Of a stretch of DNA of 64,000 bases, positions 16,966-25,394 are shown piece after piece. The notes beneath the pieces were generated by a model. That model ran no database searches. It was not told where the DNA came from and saw only the letters and a list, made by a program, of their open reading frames with translations. Numbering within the stretch: the stretch's first letter is position 1; each line of letters begins with the position of its first letter. Made by a program: the position numbers and the translations under genes. Source of the DNA: Acidobacteriota bacterium (GTDB lineage: Bacteria; Acidobacteriota; Terriglobia; Terriglobales; Acidobacteriaceae); assembly GCA_021803035.1 (NCBI GenBank), contig JAJZME010000006.1:1-64000 (forward strand), given 5' to 3'.

Positions 16966-18444
16966 ATGGCTTATCTCTATGTCGCCATTCTGATTGCGAT
17001 TGTGGTTGCGCTTCTGGCGGTGGCGCTGTACCGGACGTATCTGGTCAAGACCAAGGCCGATTACCTGGTGGCGGGTCGTTCGCTGCCGGCCGCGGTGCTG
17101 GTGCTGACGCTGCTGACGTCGTGGATCGGTGCGGGATCGCTGTTTGCGGGGGCGGAAAACGCCTATTTGAACGGGTTTGCCGCGCTGTGGCAGCCGGCCG
17201 GCGGCTGGCTGGGATTGCTGCTTATCTACTTTATCGCGCCGCGGGCGCGCAAGTTTGCGCAGTTCACGCTGCCTGACCTGCTGGAAGCGCGCTATAACCA
17301 GGCGGCGCGCGTGCTGGGCACGATCGCCATTCTGTTTGCTTTCACGGCCATTACCAGCTATCAGTTTCGCGGCGGCGGCGATGTGCTGCACCTGATCTTT
17401 CCCCAGACCGTTTCGTCGAATATGGGCACGTTGATCATTGCCGCGTTCGTGATTGTGACTACGGCCATGGCGGGGATGTCGTCGGTGGCCTATATGGATG
17501 TGGCGATTGGCTCCATGGTCACGGTGATCTGCATTGTCGCGGTGCCCATGCTGTACGCCAAGGTAGGCGGATGGGCGGGGCTGCACGCGATGCTGCCAAA
17601 GCAGTATTTCGAGGTCTTCGGCAACTACCGGCTCGGTCCGCATCATGTGGAAGAGCCGGCGGCGATGGGCTTTGTGCGCGCTATGGAGTTCCTGGTGCCG
17701 ACGCTGCTGCTGATGCTGGGCAACCAGGTGATGTACCAGAAGTTTTTTTCCGCGCGCAGCGAAAGGGACGCGCGCATCTCGGTGGTGGGCTGGACGCTGG
17801 GGACGATTGTGCTGGAGACGCTGATTATAGCCATCGCCGTGTTTGGGCGCGCGCTTTATCCGGCGGGGGCGGTGGCGCGGGCGCCGCGCGAGATCATTCC
17901 CTACACGGCGCGGCACGGGCTGCCGGCGATTATGGGCGCGCTGCTGCTGGGCGCGATCTTCGCCAAGGTTATCTCGACGGCCTCGAATTATCTGTTTTCG
18001 CCGGCCACCAACCTGGTAAACGACATCTTTGTGCGCTACCTGGCGCCGGAGGCTTCAAACAGGCGCTTGCTGGTTGTTTCGCGGCTGGCGGTGGCGCTGC
18101 TGGGGTGCTGGGCGTTCTACCAGGCGGTGTATGCACAGAGCGTGCTGGAAAAGATGCTCTACGCGTACACGATCTATTCGGCGGCGCTGACCCCGGTGGT
18201 GCTGGCGGCGTTTTATTCCAAGCGCGTGACGGCATGGGGTGCGGTAGCCGCCATCGGCGTGGGGACGGTGGTGACGCTGGCCTGGGATTCGCCGCGCATC
18301 AAGGCGATGATGGATCTTCCGCCGGTGCTGGCGCAGCGCGACGCGATTTTTCCGGCGCTGATTGCCGCGGTGGGCGCGATGATCGTGGTGAGCGCGTTCA
18401 CGCCGAAGCCGGCGGCGGAGCAGTTGGCGCAGTTCGCGGATTAG
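16966..18444 (+). CDS. Sodium:solute symporter (SSS family)
   Basis: This 492-residue protein has about 13 hydrophobic helices and the SSS hallmarks: a start resembling YLVAGRSLPAAVLVLTLLTS, WIGAGSLFAGAENAY, and a late ISTASNYLFSPATNLVNDIF block. SSS proteins drive uptake of sugars, organic acids or amino acids with sodium. The ATG at 16966 follows GAGAGGA; the frame is open from 16900, but the extra residues are not membrane-like. It lies 77 bp after the sugar porter and may have its own promoter (TACACT at 16924-16929). It gives the locus a second importer, perhaps for a different or larger substrate. Confidence 0.88.
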   Translation: MAYLYVAILIAIVVALLAVALYRTYLVKTKADYLVAGRSLPAAVLVLTLLTSWIGAGSLFAGAENAYLNGFAALWQPAGGWLGLLLIYFIAPRARKFAQFTLPDLLEARYNQAARVLGTIAILFAFTAITSYQFRGGGDVLHLIFPQTVSSNMGTLIIAAFVIVTTAMAGMSSVAYMDVAIGSMVTVICIVAVPMLYAKVGGWAGLHAMLPKQYFEVFGNYRLGPHHVEEPAAMGFVRAMEFLVPTLLLMLGNQVMYQKFFSARSERDARISVVGWTLGTIVLETLIIAIAVFGRALYPAGAVARAPREIIPYTARHGLPAIMGALLLGAIFAKVISTASNYLFSPATNLVNDIFVRYLAPEASNRRLLVVSRLAVALLGCWAFYQAVYAQSVLEKMLYAYTIYSAALTPVVLAAFYSKRVTAWGAVAAIGVGTVVTLAWDSPRIKAMMDLPPVLAQRDAIFPALIAAVGAMIVVSAFTPKPAAEQLAQFAD

Positions 18445-18482
18445 GTCCTCGCTACGCGGTCTGGAGCCTGAGAATTGCCAAT

Positions 18483-18502
18483 TCCCGATGCCAGAATCGG
18501 GA
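18483..18502. repeat. REP-like hairpin, copy 1
   Basis: A 7-bp perfect stem (TCCCGAT / ATCGGGA) with a 6-nt loop lies 38 bp after the symporter stop. The right arm and flank (AATCGGGACCCCGG) resemble the hairpin at 37951-37976 (AATCGGGACCTGGG), so both probably belong to one interspersed repeat family. It could also serve as a transcription end, though no T-run follows. Confidence 0.5.
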
Positions 18503-18615
18503 CCCCGGCACCCACCTTGGTACAAGTTCAAGCTTGCAGAGCCGTGCGCGGGAAGAAAAAGTCTATCCATAAGGAGTAATTGGGCTTACACTGGCGGGGG
18601 AAATCCGGAGCCGTT

Positions 18616-18912
18616 ATGCCCGTTGCCCAACTTACGCTGGAATTGCGCATCGAGCACGCCCAGTCGCTCAAGGACCGCAGGCAGGTGGTGCGCTCGCTCA
18701 AGGACCAACTGCGGCAGGGCTTTAATGTGTCGGTGGCGGAGATGGATGAGGCCGTCACCTGGCAGTCGGCTACGGTGGGCGTGGTTGCCATCTCCCGCTC
18801 GCGCGATTACCTGCATGGGCTGATCGAAGAGGTGGAACGCAACGCCCGGCGCATGGCCAACGAGCTGGGCGCCGATCTGTCCGATTCGTTCTGGGAGTAT
18901 CTGGAGAGCTGA
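18616..18912 (+). CDS. DUF503 / YlxP-like protein
   Basis: This 98-residue protein carries the DUF503 pattern: a first strand LTLELRIEHAQSLKDRRQVV, then VSVAEMDEAVTWQSA and VVAISRSRDYL. The family often sits next to rbfA and infB in bacteria and is thought to help ribosome maturation, though its reaction is not established. Here rbfA follows 125 bp later and nrnA after that, which is the standard gene order. CCGGAG 5 nt before ATG 18616 sets the start. TACACT at 18587-18592 is a possible -10 box. Confidence 0.88.
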   Translation: MPVAQLTLELRIEHAQSLKDRRQVVRSLKDQLRQGFNVSVAEMDEAVTWQSATVGVVAISRSRDYLHGLIEEVERNARRMANELGADLSDSFWEYLES

Positions 18913-19037
18913 ACCGGCGTAGCCGATTGCAAGTCGCTGAAGAGCTGTGCCTTTATGCTGCCGGCGGCGGGAGGCGCGCAGGCCAGCCTGCGCGGCTCTG
19001 CTATCCTGATGGGTTTACCCCTAACCGGGAGGACTTT

Positions 19038-19463
19038 ATGCCGGAGCATCGAGGGCGAAAACATCACGAGGAGCGGGTGGCGGAGACGCTGCGTCTGGAG
19101 ATTGGAACGATGATCGAGGGCGAGCTTTCCGACCCGCGCATTGGTCTTTGCCATGTCAGCGAGGTGACGCTGAACCCGGGCGGTAAGTCGGCGCGGGTCT
19201 ATGTGGCCGTTGACAGCGGGGCAAAGGATATTGCCCAGGCCGAAGCCGACACCGTGGCCGGACTGGAAGCCGCCAAGGGCTACATTCGCCACGAGTTGAA
19301 GGAGCGCATGGGCGTGCGCCATGTGCCCGACCTGAGCTTTCTGGCTGACCGTTCTGGGCGCTTCCAGACGCGCATCGAGGAGCTGATGGAGAGGTCGCGG
19401 AAGCGACAAAAGCGGCCGGCGGGCCACACTTTGCCGGTGGAACGGGGGGCCGGGCCGGAATAG
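19038..19463 (+). CDS. rbfA: 30S ribosome-binding factor A
   Basis: The 141-residue protein matches RbfA: HHEERVAETLRLEIGTMIEGE at the start, DPRIGLCHVSEVTLNPGGKSARVYV in the centre, and HVPDLSFLADRS near the end, all in a type-II KH fold. RbfA binds the small-subunit precursor and supports 16S rRNA end processing and cold adaptation. GGGAGG 8 nt before ATG 19038 gives the start; the open frame begins earlier but without a matching signal. The C-terminus is basic (SRKRQKRPAG), as usual. Confidence 0.95.
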   Translation: MPEHRGRKHHEERVAETLRLEIGTMIEGELSDPRIGLCHVSEVTLNPGGKSARVYVAVDSGAKDIAQAEADTVAGLEAAKGYIRHELKERMGVRHVPDLSFLADRSGRFQTRIEELMERSRKRQKRPAGHTLPVERGAGPE

Positions 19464-19469
19464 GCCTGC

Positions 19470-20543
19470 ATGGATCGCCCTTTGACCAATCCGGAGTTTG
19501 TGGTGCCAGCGGAGATCCCCCGGGAGTCTTGTGCCGGCGCGGGCCGCATGGCGACTGCGAGCTTGGCAGAGGATCCGGCCGCCGCGATCCTTGAGGTATT
19601 GCGCGAGGGGGAGCGGTTTCTGGTCTGCTCCCACTCCCGGCCCGACGGCGATGCGGTGGGCAGTGTGCTGGCCATGGGAATGCTGCTGGAACAGATGGGC
19701 AAGCAGGCCGATATGGTGACCGCCGACCGGATTCCAACCATCTATCGGGGGCTGCCGCGCGCTGAGTCCATGCGCACGGCGTTGCGCGTGCACGGGCCTT
19801 ATGACGCGGCGATACTGCTGGAGTGCGACGGGATCGAGCGCTCCAAACTGCTGGGACTCGAGCGGCTGTTCCTGATTAACATCGATCACCACGCGAGCGC
19901 CCGCTCCTATGCCAATCTGAACTGGATCGATTACGGCGCGGCCAGCGTGGGCGAGCTTGTCTACCGGCTGGTGAAAATGGCCGGGGCAAGCGTAACACCG
20001 GAGATGGCGACCTGCCTTTATACGACGGTGCTCACCGATACCGGCGGCTTCTGCTACGGCGCCACGGGGGCGTCGACTTTCGAACTGGCGCGGGAGTTGG
20101 TTGTGGCCGGCGCCGATCCCGTCGCCATCGCGCGGGAGGTGTGTTTTTCGACGCCCACGGCGAAGATGCTGCTTTTGGCCGCGGCGCTTGCCAATCTGAA
20201 GCGCGAGGGACGGCTTGCCTGGCTGTGGGTGACGCATCAGGATATGGTGCGCACGTGCGCCGCGGAAGAAGACTGCGAGGGGATCGTAAATTTTGCCTTG
20301 TGCATCTCAGGGGTTGAGGCGGCGGTGTTTCTGCGCGAACTACCCGACCGGCACATCCGGCTCAGCCTGCGCAGCAAAGGCAAGGTGAACGTGGCCGCAA
20401 TTGCCACACGGATGGGTGGCGGAGGACACGAAGCCGCGGCGGGATGCACGCTCGACGGACCCATCACGAGTGCGCTGGAAGAAATACTGGCCGAACTGCG
20501 CAACGGCTTGTCCTGTTTTGGCGGCGGCACGCAGCCGGCGTGA
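19470..20543 (+). CDS. nrnA: DHH-family oligoribonuclease / pAp phosphatase NrnA
   Basis: The protein of up to 357 residues is a DHH/DHHA1 phosphoesterase. Motifs in order are SHSRPDGDAVGS, NIDHHASA (the DHH triad), DTGGFCYGAT, and the DHHA1 signature MGGGGHEAAAG at the end. NrnA degrades 2-5 nt RNA and dephosphorylates 3'-phosphoadenosine 5'-phosphate with manganese. It starts 7 bp after rbfA, as in many genomes. ATG 19470 lacks a good ribosome-binding site. The ATG at 19548 would remove 26 residues that are not conserved, so the true start may be the later one. Confidence 0.92.
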   Translation: MDRPLTNPEFVVPAEIPRESCAGAGRMATASLAEDPAAAILEVLREGERFLVCSHSRPDGDAVGSVLAMGMLLEQMGKQADMVTADRIPTIYRGLPRAESMRTALRVHGPYDAAILLECDGIERSKLLGLERLFLINIDHHASARSYANLNWIDYGAASVGELVYRLVKMAGASVTPEMATCLYTTVLTDTGGFCYGATGASTFELARELVVAGADPVAIAREVCFSTPTAKMLLLAAALANLKREGRLAWLWVTHQDMVRTCAAEEDCEGIVNFALCISGVEAAVFLRELPDRHIRLSLRSKGKVNVAAIATRMGGGGHEAAAGCTLDGPITSALEEILAELRNGLSCFGGGTQPA

Positions 20544-20672
20544 AAGACCGGGACAATCTGTTAGCCTTGTGCATGTTGAAACTAGAGCACAATCTTCGCG
20601 CCGTGGTGGCGCGGATGATAAACGGGCCGGATCAGCTTCCGCCCATCCGAGTGAATGCCTGATGGAGATCCC

Positions 20673-22529
20673 ATGCGCGGGATTGAACAGGCCGCATTTG
20701 CAGATATGCCGGAAGTGGAAATAACTCGGGATTCGCCGGCTCCGGATTCGCCGGCGCGCTGGCGCAGATTGCTGCCTCATGGGGCCACCATCGGCGAAGT
20801 CTCCGTATTTCTCTTCTTTGCCATCTTTTTTCTGGCGTACGGGGTTACGCCGTACCTGGGCGGGGACGGACTGGGGCTGGTGGGCGCCGACGAGCCCCGC
20901 TATGCCGAGATTGCGCGCGAGATGCTGGCCCGATTCAACCGCGCGCACACCGTTCTGGGCAAGCTGAGCGCCTGCGTCACGCCATATCTTTACGGCCAGC
21001 CCTGGCTGGAAAAGCCCGCGCTCTATTATTGGCGCGCCATGTTCCTGTTTCATGATTTCGGGGTGCACGACTGGAGCGCCCGGCTGCCTTCGGTCACCTT
21101 TGCCTTCGTCATGGTGGGTCTTATTTACCTGCACATGCGGCGATTCCGTCCCGGCGGTCATCTGGACGCGGCGCTGATCACGGTCATGTGCGCGGCCATC
21201 ATCGGTTTTGCGCGTGGTGCCTCGACGGATATGCAACTGGCGGCGCCGCTGTGCATCGGCCTGCTGGGCTGGTATGCGTGGTATGAAACCGGCTCGAAGT
21301 TCTGGCTCTACGACATCTACTTTTTCACCGGCCTGGCGACGCTGGCCAAAGGTCCGGTGGCGCCGTTTCTGGCCCTGCTGATCGTGACCGCCTTTGCTTT
21401 TCTGCGCCGCGAATGGTCCATTATTCCCAAGTCGTTGTGGTGGCCGGGAGTCGCGCTCTACTTTGCCATTGTGCTGCCGTGGTTTGTGGCCGTGCAGCAT
21501 CAGAACCCGACGTTCTTCCGGGAATTTTTTCTCCAGCAGAACCTGCAGCGCTTTGCCACAAACCGTTATCACCACGAACAGCCCTTCTGGTATTACCTGG
21601 TGGTGGTGGTTCTGTCCACCATGCCGTGGTCGGTGGTGGCTATCCGCGCGCTGGTGGATGGCGCGCGGACTTCGGTAGCGGAGTGGCGGCTGCGCCATTC
21701 CCGCCCGGACAAGCCCGCTCCCAGCGCCGTCGGTGACGCGTTTCCGGAGTTCCTGGTGCTGTGGGCGCTGCTTCCCATCGTCTTTTTCTCGCTTTCGCAG
21801 TCCAAGCTGCCGGGATACATTCTGCCGTCGATTCCGCCCATTGCCATCCTCACCGGCGACTACTTGTACCGGAGGCGAAAGCCGGGCCTGAACCGCTGGA
21901 TCCTGCTCGGTCATTGCGTGGTATGCGGCATCCTGACGGCTACGGTGATGCTACTGCCGTGGTTTGTGGCGCATGGCGCCAAGATGCCGCCTACGCGCGC
22001 CGCGGTTGCGGCAGGGGTGGCAGCGACCGGCGCCGCCCTGCTCATCCTGATCGTAACCACCGTCTTCGGCGTGGCGCGGATGCGGCTGGTGACAAGTTGC
22101 GTGCTGGTGGTGCTCATGCTGTTCCTGTATGGAGTCGGCCCGTTTTTCGGCATTCCCGGCATTCCAGCCACCAAGCATGTGATTCATCTGCTCGACGACA
22201 CCTATTCGGCGCGCCCGCTGGCGGAGAAGCTGGCTACGGAGGCCCCGCTGAATGAGACAGTAGCGGTCTTTCGGGTTACGCGCGAAACGGCCTACGGTCT
22301 TTCGTTCTATCGCAAGCGCCAGGTGGTGAACTACGAGCAAAGCGGCGTTCCCGCCGGGCAGCATCTGCTGGTGGCGCGGGTCACGGGCCACCGCGGAGTG
22401 GATCTGCACACGCAGTCCGCGCTGAAGGAGTATCTGGCAGGCCGACACTACGAGCAGCTTTTCAGTTGGCCGGAACAGGGATTGGTCGTCTATTTAGTTG
22501 GGGCTCGCGAGACCGCCCCGGGCCGGTAG
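20673..22529 (+). CDS. ArnT/PMT-like membrane glycosyltransferase (GT39/GT83 type)
   Basis: This protein of about 618 residues has a cytoplasmic start, then roughly 11-12 membrane helices and a soluble C-terminus. The DEPRYAEIAREM motif after the first helix is the hallmark of ArnT-like polyprenyl-phosphate-sugar transferases, its acidic residues binding the donor phosphate. Other family features are the PWLEKPALYYW loop and LSQSKLPGYILP. Such enzymes move a sugar from an undecaprenyl or polyprenyl carrier to lipid A, protein or other periplasmic acceptors. The acceptor is unknown. TGGAGA 4 nt before ATG 20673 supports this start over ATG 20655. Confidence 0.85.
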   Translation: MRGIEQAAFADMPEVEITRDSPAPDSPARWRRLLPHGATIGEVSVFLFFAIFFLAYGVTPYLGGDGLGLVGADEPRYAEIAREMLARFNRAHTVLGKLSACVTPYLYGQPWLEKPALYYWRAMFLFHDFGVHDWSARLPSVTFAFVMVGLIYLHMRRFRPGGHLDAALITVMCAAIIGFARGASTDMQLAAPLCIGLLGWYAWYETGSKFWLYDIYFFTGLATLAKGPVAPFLALLIVTAFAFLRREWSIIPKSLWWPGVALYFAIVLPWFVAVQHQNPTFFREFFLQQNLQRFATNRYHHEQPFWYYLVVVVLSTMPWSVVAIRALVDGARTSVAEWRLRHSRPDKPAPSAVGDAFPEFLVLWALLPIVFFSLSQSKLPGYILPSIPPIAILTGDYLYRRRKPGLNRWILLGHCVVCGILTATVMLLPWFVAHGAKMPPTRAAVAAGVAATGAALLILIVTTVFGVARMRLVTSCVLVVLMLFLYGVGPFFGIPGIPATKHVIHLLDDTYSARPLAEKLATEAPLNETVAVFRVTRETAYGLSFYRKRQVVNYEQSGVPAGQHLLVARVTGHRGVDLHTQSALKEYLAGRHYEQLFSWPEQGLVVYLVGARETAPGR

Positions 22530-22595
22530 TTTGAAATTGCGCGCGGCGCGATCTCGTGTCAAAGTGGGCAGGAGGGGTGTTAGCCCCTGTTCGGG

Positions 22596-23657
22596 GTGAT
22601 TCCCGGACCGAACCGGGCCGCATGGCTCGCCAGCAGCATGAGGAGGAGCGTGGCATCTGCCACTTCCATCGAGATTCTCGATCTCCGGCACTTCGCGGCG
22701 CCGATGCTTCGTCCTGTCATCGAGGCGGAAGGCGAGCTGTGGAGGCAGCGGCTGCACTGGGATTACCGCACCTCCGCCAAGCTGCTGATGCAGTATCTCG
22801 ACAACGGCTCCCTGCCCGGGTATGTGGCTCTGGAGGGGGACCGGGTGGTCGGCTACGCCTTCTGTGTCTACGAGGAGAGCAAGGCGATCGTCGGGGATGT
22901 GTTTGCGCTCGACGTGCGTTCTCCGGCGGCGCACGATGCGCCATGCCCGGCCCCGGAGATCGAGAGGACGCTGCTCAAGCACCTGTTTGAGACGCTGCTC
23001 AACTCGCCCCAGGTGAACCGCGTGGAGTCGCAACTGCTGCTGCACCCATCAGGCTCGCACACCGCCATCTTCCAGGCCAATGGCTTTCGCATCTTCCGGC
23101 GCCTCTTCATGGTCAAGTCACTGACGGAGATGGGGAGCGCGCCGCTGGGGAAGCTGACAGGCGATCTGGAGCTGCGCGTCTGGCGCGACGACGATCTGAA
23201 CGGCGCCGCGCACCTCATCGCCGAAGCCTACCGCGGCCATCCCGACAGCCTGATCAACGACCAGTACTGCTCGGCACACGGTTCGCAGCGCTTTCTGCAC
23301 AACATCGTTCGCTACTCGGGATGCGGTTCATTTTCGCAACCGGCGTCGTTTGTGGTGGTGCATCGGCCCAGCCATGAGCTGGTGGCTTTGATTCTGGGTT
23401 CGCGGGTCAGCGCGCTGTGCGGACACATAACGCAGGTCTGCGTTCACCCGCAGTACCGGCGGCGCGGCCTGGCGCGGCTGTTGCTGGCCATGTCTGCTCA
23501 GAGTTTCCTGCGTCAGGGCGCGGGTGAGATTTCATTGACTGTGACGGAAGCCAACAGCCAGGCCATCGATCTCTATCGGGACGAAGGCTATGAATGCGCG
23601 CACGTTTTCGACGCGGCGGTGTGGCAGCGGGACGTGGGGACGGCTACGGCGAGATGA
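22596..23657 (+). CDS. GNAT-family N-acetyltransferase, two-domain
   Basis: The protein of up to 353 residues has two GNAT-like halves. The C-terminal half is clear, with the acetyl-CoA motif ITQVCVHPQYRRRGLARLLL and a following NSQAIDLYRDEGY. The N-terminal half (about 25-165) looks like a degenerate or recognition copy (LHWDYRTSAKLLMQYLDNG). The acetyl acceptor is unknown. The start is uncertain: GTG 22596 gives the longest form, while ATG 22638 and GTG 22650 are closer to the conserved part and follow or overlap AGGAGGAG. The stop overlaps the 3' end of the small convergent membrane-protein gene by 14 bp. Confidence 0.8.
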   Translation: MIPGPNRAAWLASSMRRSVASATSIEILDLRHFAAPMLRPVIEAEGELWRQRLHWDYRTSAKLLMQYLDNGSLPGYVALEGDRVVGYAFCVYEESKAIVGDVFALDVRSPAAHDAPCPAPEIERTLLKHLFETLLNSPQVNRVESQLLLHPSGSHTAIFQANGFRIFRRLFMVKSLTEMGSAPLGKLTGDLELRVWRDDDLNGAAHLIAEAYRGHPDSLINDQYCSAHGSQRFLHNIVRYSGCGSFSQPASFVVVHRPSHELVALILGSRVSALCGHITQVCVHPQYRRRGLARLLLAMSAQSFLRQGAGEISLTVTEANSQAIDLYRDEGYECAHVFDAAVWQRDVGTATAR

Positions 23658-23823
23658 AGTACATCACCCAGCTACAAACGATCACCGAGACGACGAAGAG
23701 CAGGAAGCAGTAAGCGCCGTAGCGGAACATGCGCCGGGGGGTCTCGCGCATGGTGATGCCAAAGACCGTAGAGGCGAACAGAGCGAATAAAAGCACCGCT
23801 GTAAATTGGGAAGGCTGGAACAC
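23644..23823 (-). CDS. Small two-helix membrane protein, hypothetical
   Basis: This 59-residue frame begins VFQPSQFTAVLLFALFAS and has two hydrophobic segments (about 8-20 and 33-55) separated by a basic loop (RETPRRMFRYG), as in small inner-membrane proteins. The GTG start shares its G with the TAG of the upstream gene (TAGTG), and GGGAGGA lies just before, which indicates translational coupling. It ends overlapping the convergent GNAT gene. I do not recognise a family. Position after cydAB and another membrane protein suggests a membrane-associated partner role. Confidence 0.55.
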   Translation of the reverse strand: MFQPSQFTAVLLFALFASTVFGITMRETPRRMFRYGAYCFLLFVVSVIVCSWVMYFISP

Positions 23824-24233
23824 TAAGACTTCCTCCCGGTGCGGAGGTTGTGCGCGTCCACAGCGGCGATGACGTTCAGCAGTCCGGCGACCACCATGAA
23901 CTTGGTGCCGTAGTCGGCGGTGGTCATGCGGACGTGGTGGGCGCCGATGCCAAAGAATTTGCACACGAAAAACATCAGGCCGTTGCCCAAGTCGCCCACA
24001 AGGCCCAGCATGTCGAGGACATCCTGCGCGCTGGAGTAAAGCTTGCCCCGCATGGCCATGCCCAGCGCAAACATGCAGATGATAGAGGCGGCCAGCAGCG
24101 TGCCGCGGATCCATTTGCGGAGCAGGAAGTGTCCAGCGCCGGGCACCAGCCAGCCCGCAATAAGGGGAAGATAGACAAACCCCTCCTGCGTCTTCTTGTT
24201 TGTGCTTGTGTCTTTGCTCGGCGTCGTTGCCAT
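23823..24233 (-). CDS. Small integral membrane protein (DUF6677-like), hypothetical
   Basis: This 136-residue protein has a polar Lys/Thr-rich start, then LPLIAGWLVPGAGHFLLRKW, two or three further hydrophobic stretches, and a short basic C-terminus. The P-G-A-G-H-F-L-L-x-K/R-W pattern is shared with small membrane proteins I associate with DUF6677 in Acidobacteriota and loosely with TM2-like proteins; no function is known. It lies 63 bp downstream of cydB in the same direction and is coupled to the 59-residue protein after it, so all four may be cotranscribed. Confidence 0.65.
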   Translation of the reverse strand: MATTPSKDTSTNKKTQEGFVYLPLIAGWLVPGAGHFLLRKWIRGTLLAASIICMFALGMAMRGKLYSSAQDVLDMLGLVGDLGNGLMFFVCKFFGIGAHHVRMTTADYGTKFMVVAGLLNVIAAVDAHNLRTGRKS

Positions 24234-24296
24234 TCCTTCTTGACTATACCGTACCGGGCCGGGTAGCTGTGGCCGGGTAACGTTGTGCGCCGGCTG

Positions 24297-25355
24297 TCAG
24301 GAAGCTGCGCCGTGACCGTTTGCCGCGCCTGGGCCGGTCTTGCCCCGGAAGCGGGTATAAACAAAGACAATATAGGCAACGGCCAGGGCCATGCCCAGAC
24401 TCCACCAGATGAGTCCTACCGACAGGGTGTAAGGGCCCGAAATGGCGCGATTGATGGTGATGCTGTTGGCCGCGCCCGTGGTGGCGGGCAACAGGTCGGG
24501 ATAAAGCCCCCAGACGCCGCCGGCCAGCATCAGGAAGAGATAGCTGGCGGAGGCCAGGAATGCCTTGAGCGGCTGCATGCGCCGGTTCCAGAACCAGATG
24601 GCGGCCAGCGCCGCCGCCACGCCCACCGGAACGATGAAGGTAGCGGGATAGTTGAAGTAGTTGTCCAGGTTGGCGGGGCGCACGTAGATGGTGGCGAAGA
24701 GGCTGATCACGGTGAGCGCGACGAGCAGGAACCAGAGCGGCGTGACTACGCGGCGGGCGCGCTGCTCCAGCTCGCCGGAGGTCTTGACGGTGAGCCACAG
24801 GGCGCCGTGCTGCATGAGCGCCACCAGCGCCACCAGGCCGCCGATTACCGTGTACCAGTCGAGGACGCCGGGGTAGGTGCCTGGCAGCCAGTTGGTCCAC
24901 AGGGGCAGGAAGAAATAGCCGTCAGGCTGAAGCGAAACGCCGCGCAGCACATTGGCGAAGGCCGCGCCAAAGAAGATGCAGAGCAGGGCGCTGGCCAGCC
25001 CGAAGACGCCGTCCAGCAGTGCGCGCCACACGCCCAGGTCAAGGTGGCTGCGCAGTTCCAGGCTTACGCCGCGCAAAACCAGCAGCCACAGCACGATCAT
25101 CAGGGGCAGATAAAAGCCCGAGAAGGCCGAGGCATAGAGGAGCGGAAAGGCGAAGTACAGCGTGCCGCCGCCGGCCAGCAGCCACACCTCGTTGCCGTCC
25201 CAGACCGGCCCGATGCTGCCCAGCGTGGCGCGGCGCTCAGACTCGTTGCGCGTGAGAAAAAGATGCAGCACGCCCACGCCCAGATCAAAGCCGTCGAGCA
25301 CCACGTAGCCCACGATCATAATGGCGACCAGCCAGAACCAGACGAAACCCATCAT
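24297..25355 (-). CDS. cydB: Cytochrome bd ubiquinol oxidase subunit II
   Basis: This 352-residue membrane protein is CydB: the start FVWFWLVAIMIVGYVVLDGFDLGVG is diagnostic, followed by GPVWDGNEVWLLAGGGTLYFAFP, and about 8-9 helices follow. CydB pairs with CydA in the cytoplasmic membrane to oxidise quinol and reduce oxygen with high affinity without proton pumping. It lies 39 bp after cydA in the same direction. No typical cydX follows. Confidence 0.96.
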   Translation of the reverse strand: MMGFVWFWLVAIMIVGYVVLDGFDLGVGVLHLFLTRNESERRATLGSIGPVWDGNEVWLLAGGGTLYFAFPLLYASAFSGFYLPLMIVLWLLVLRGVSLELRSHLDLGVWRALLDGVFGLASALLCIFFGAAFANVLRGVSLQPDGYFFLPLWTNWLPGTYPGVLDWYTVIGGLVALVALMQHGALWLTVKTSGELEQRARRVVTPLWFLLVALTVISLFATIYVRPANLDNYFNYPATFIVPVGVAAALAAIWFWNRRMQPLKAFLASASYLFLMLAGGVWGLYPDLLPATTGAANSITINRAISGPYTLSVGLIWWSLGMALAVAYIVFVYTRFRGKTGPGAANGHGAAS

Positions 25356-25394
25356 GGACGAACCTCCTTCCGCGAGGCTGAAAGTGACGAACGA

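Noticed and set aside
20340-21914. Long minus-strand frame (524 codons) across nrnA and the ArnT-like gene
   Set aside because: It spans two real plus-strand genes and their spacer, with Arg/Gln/His-rich composition and no recognisable motif.
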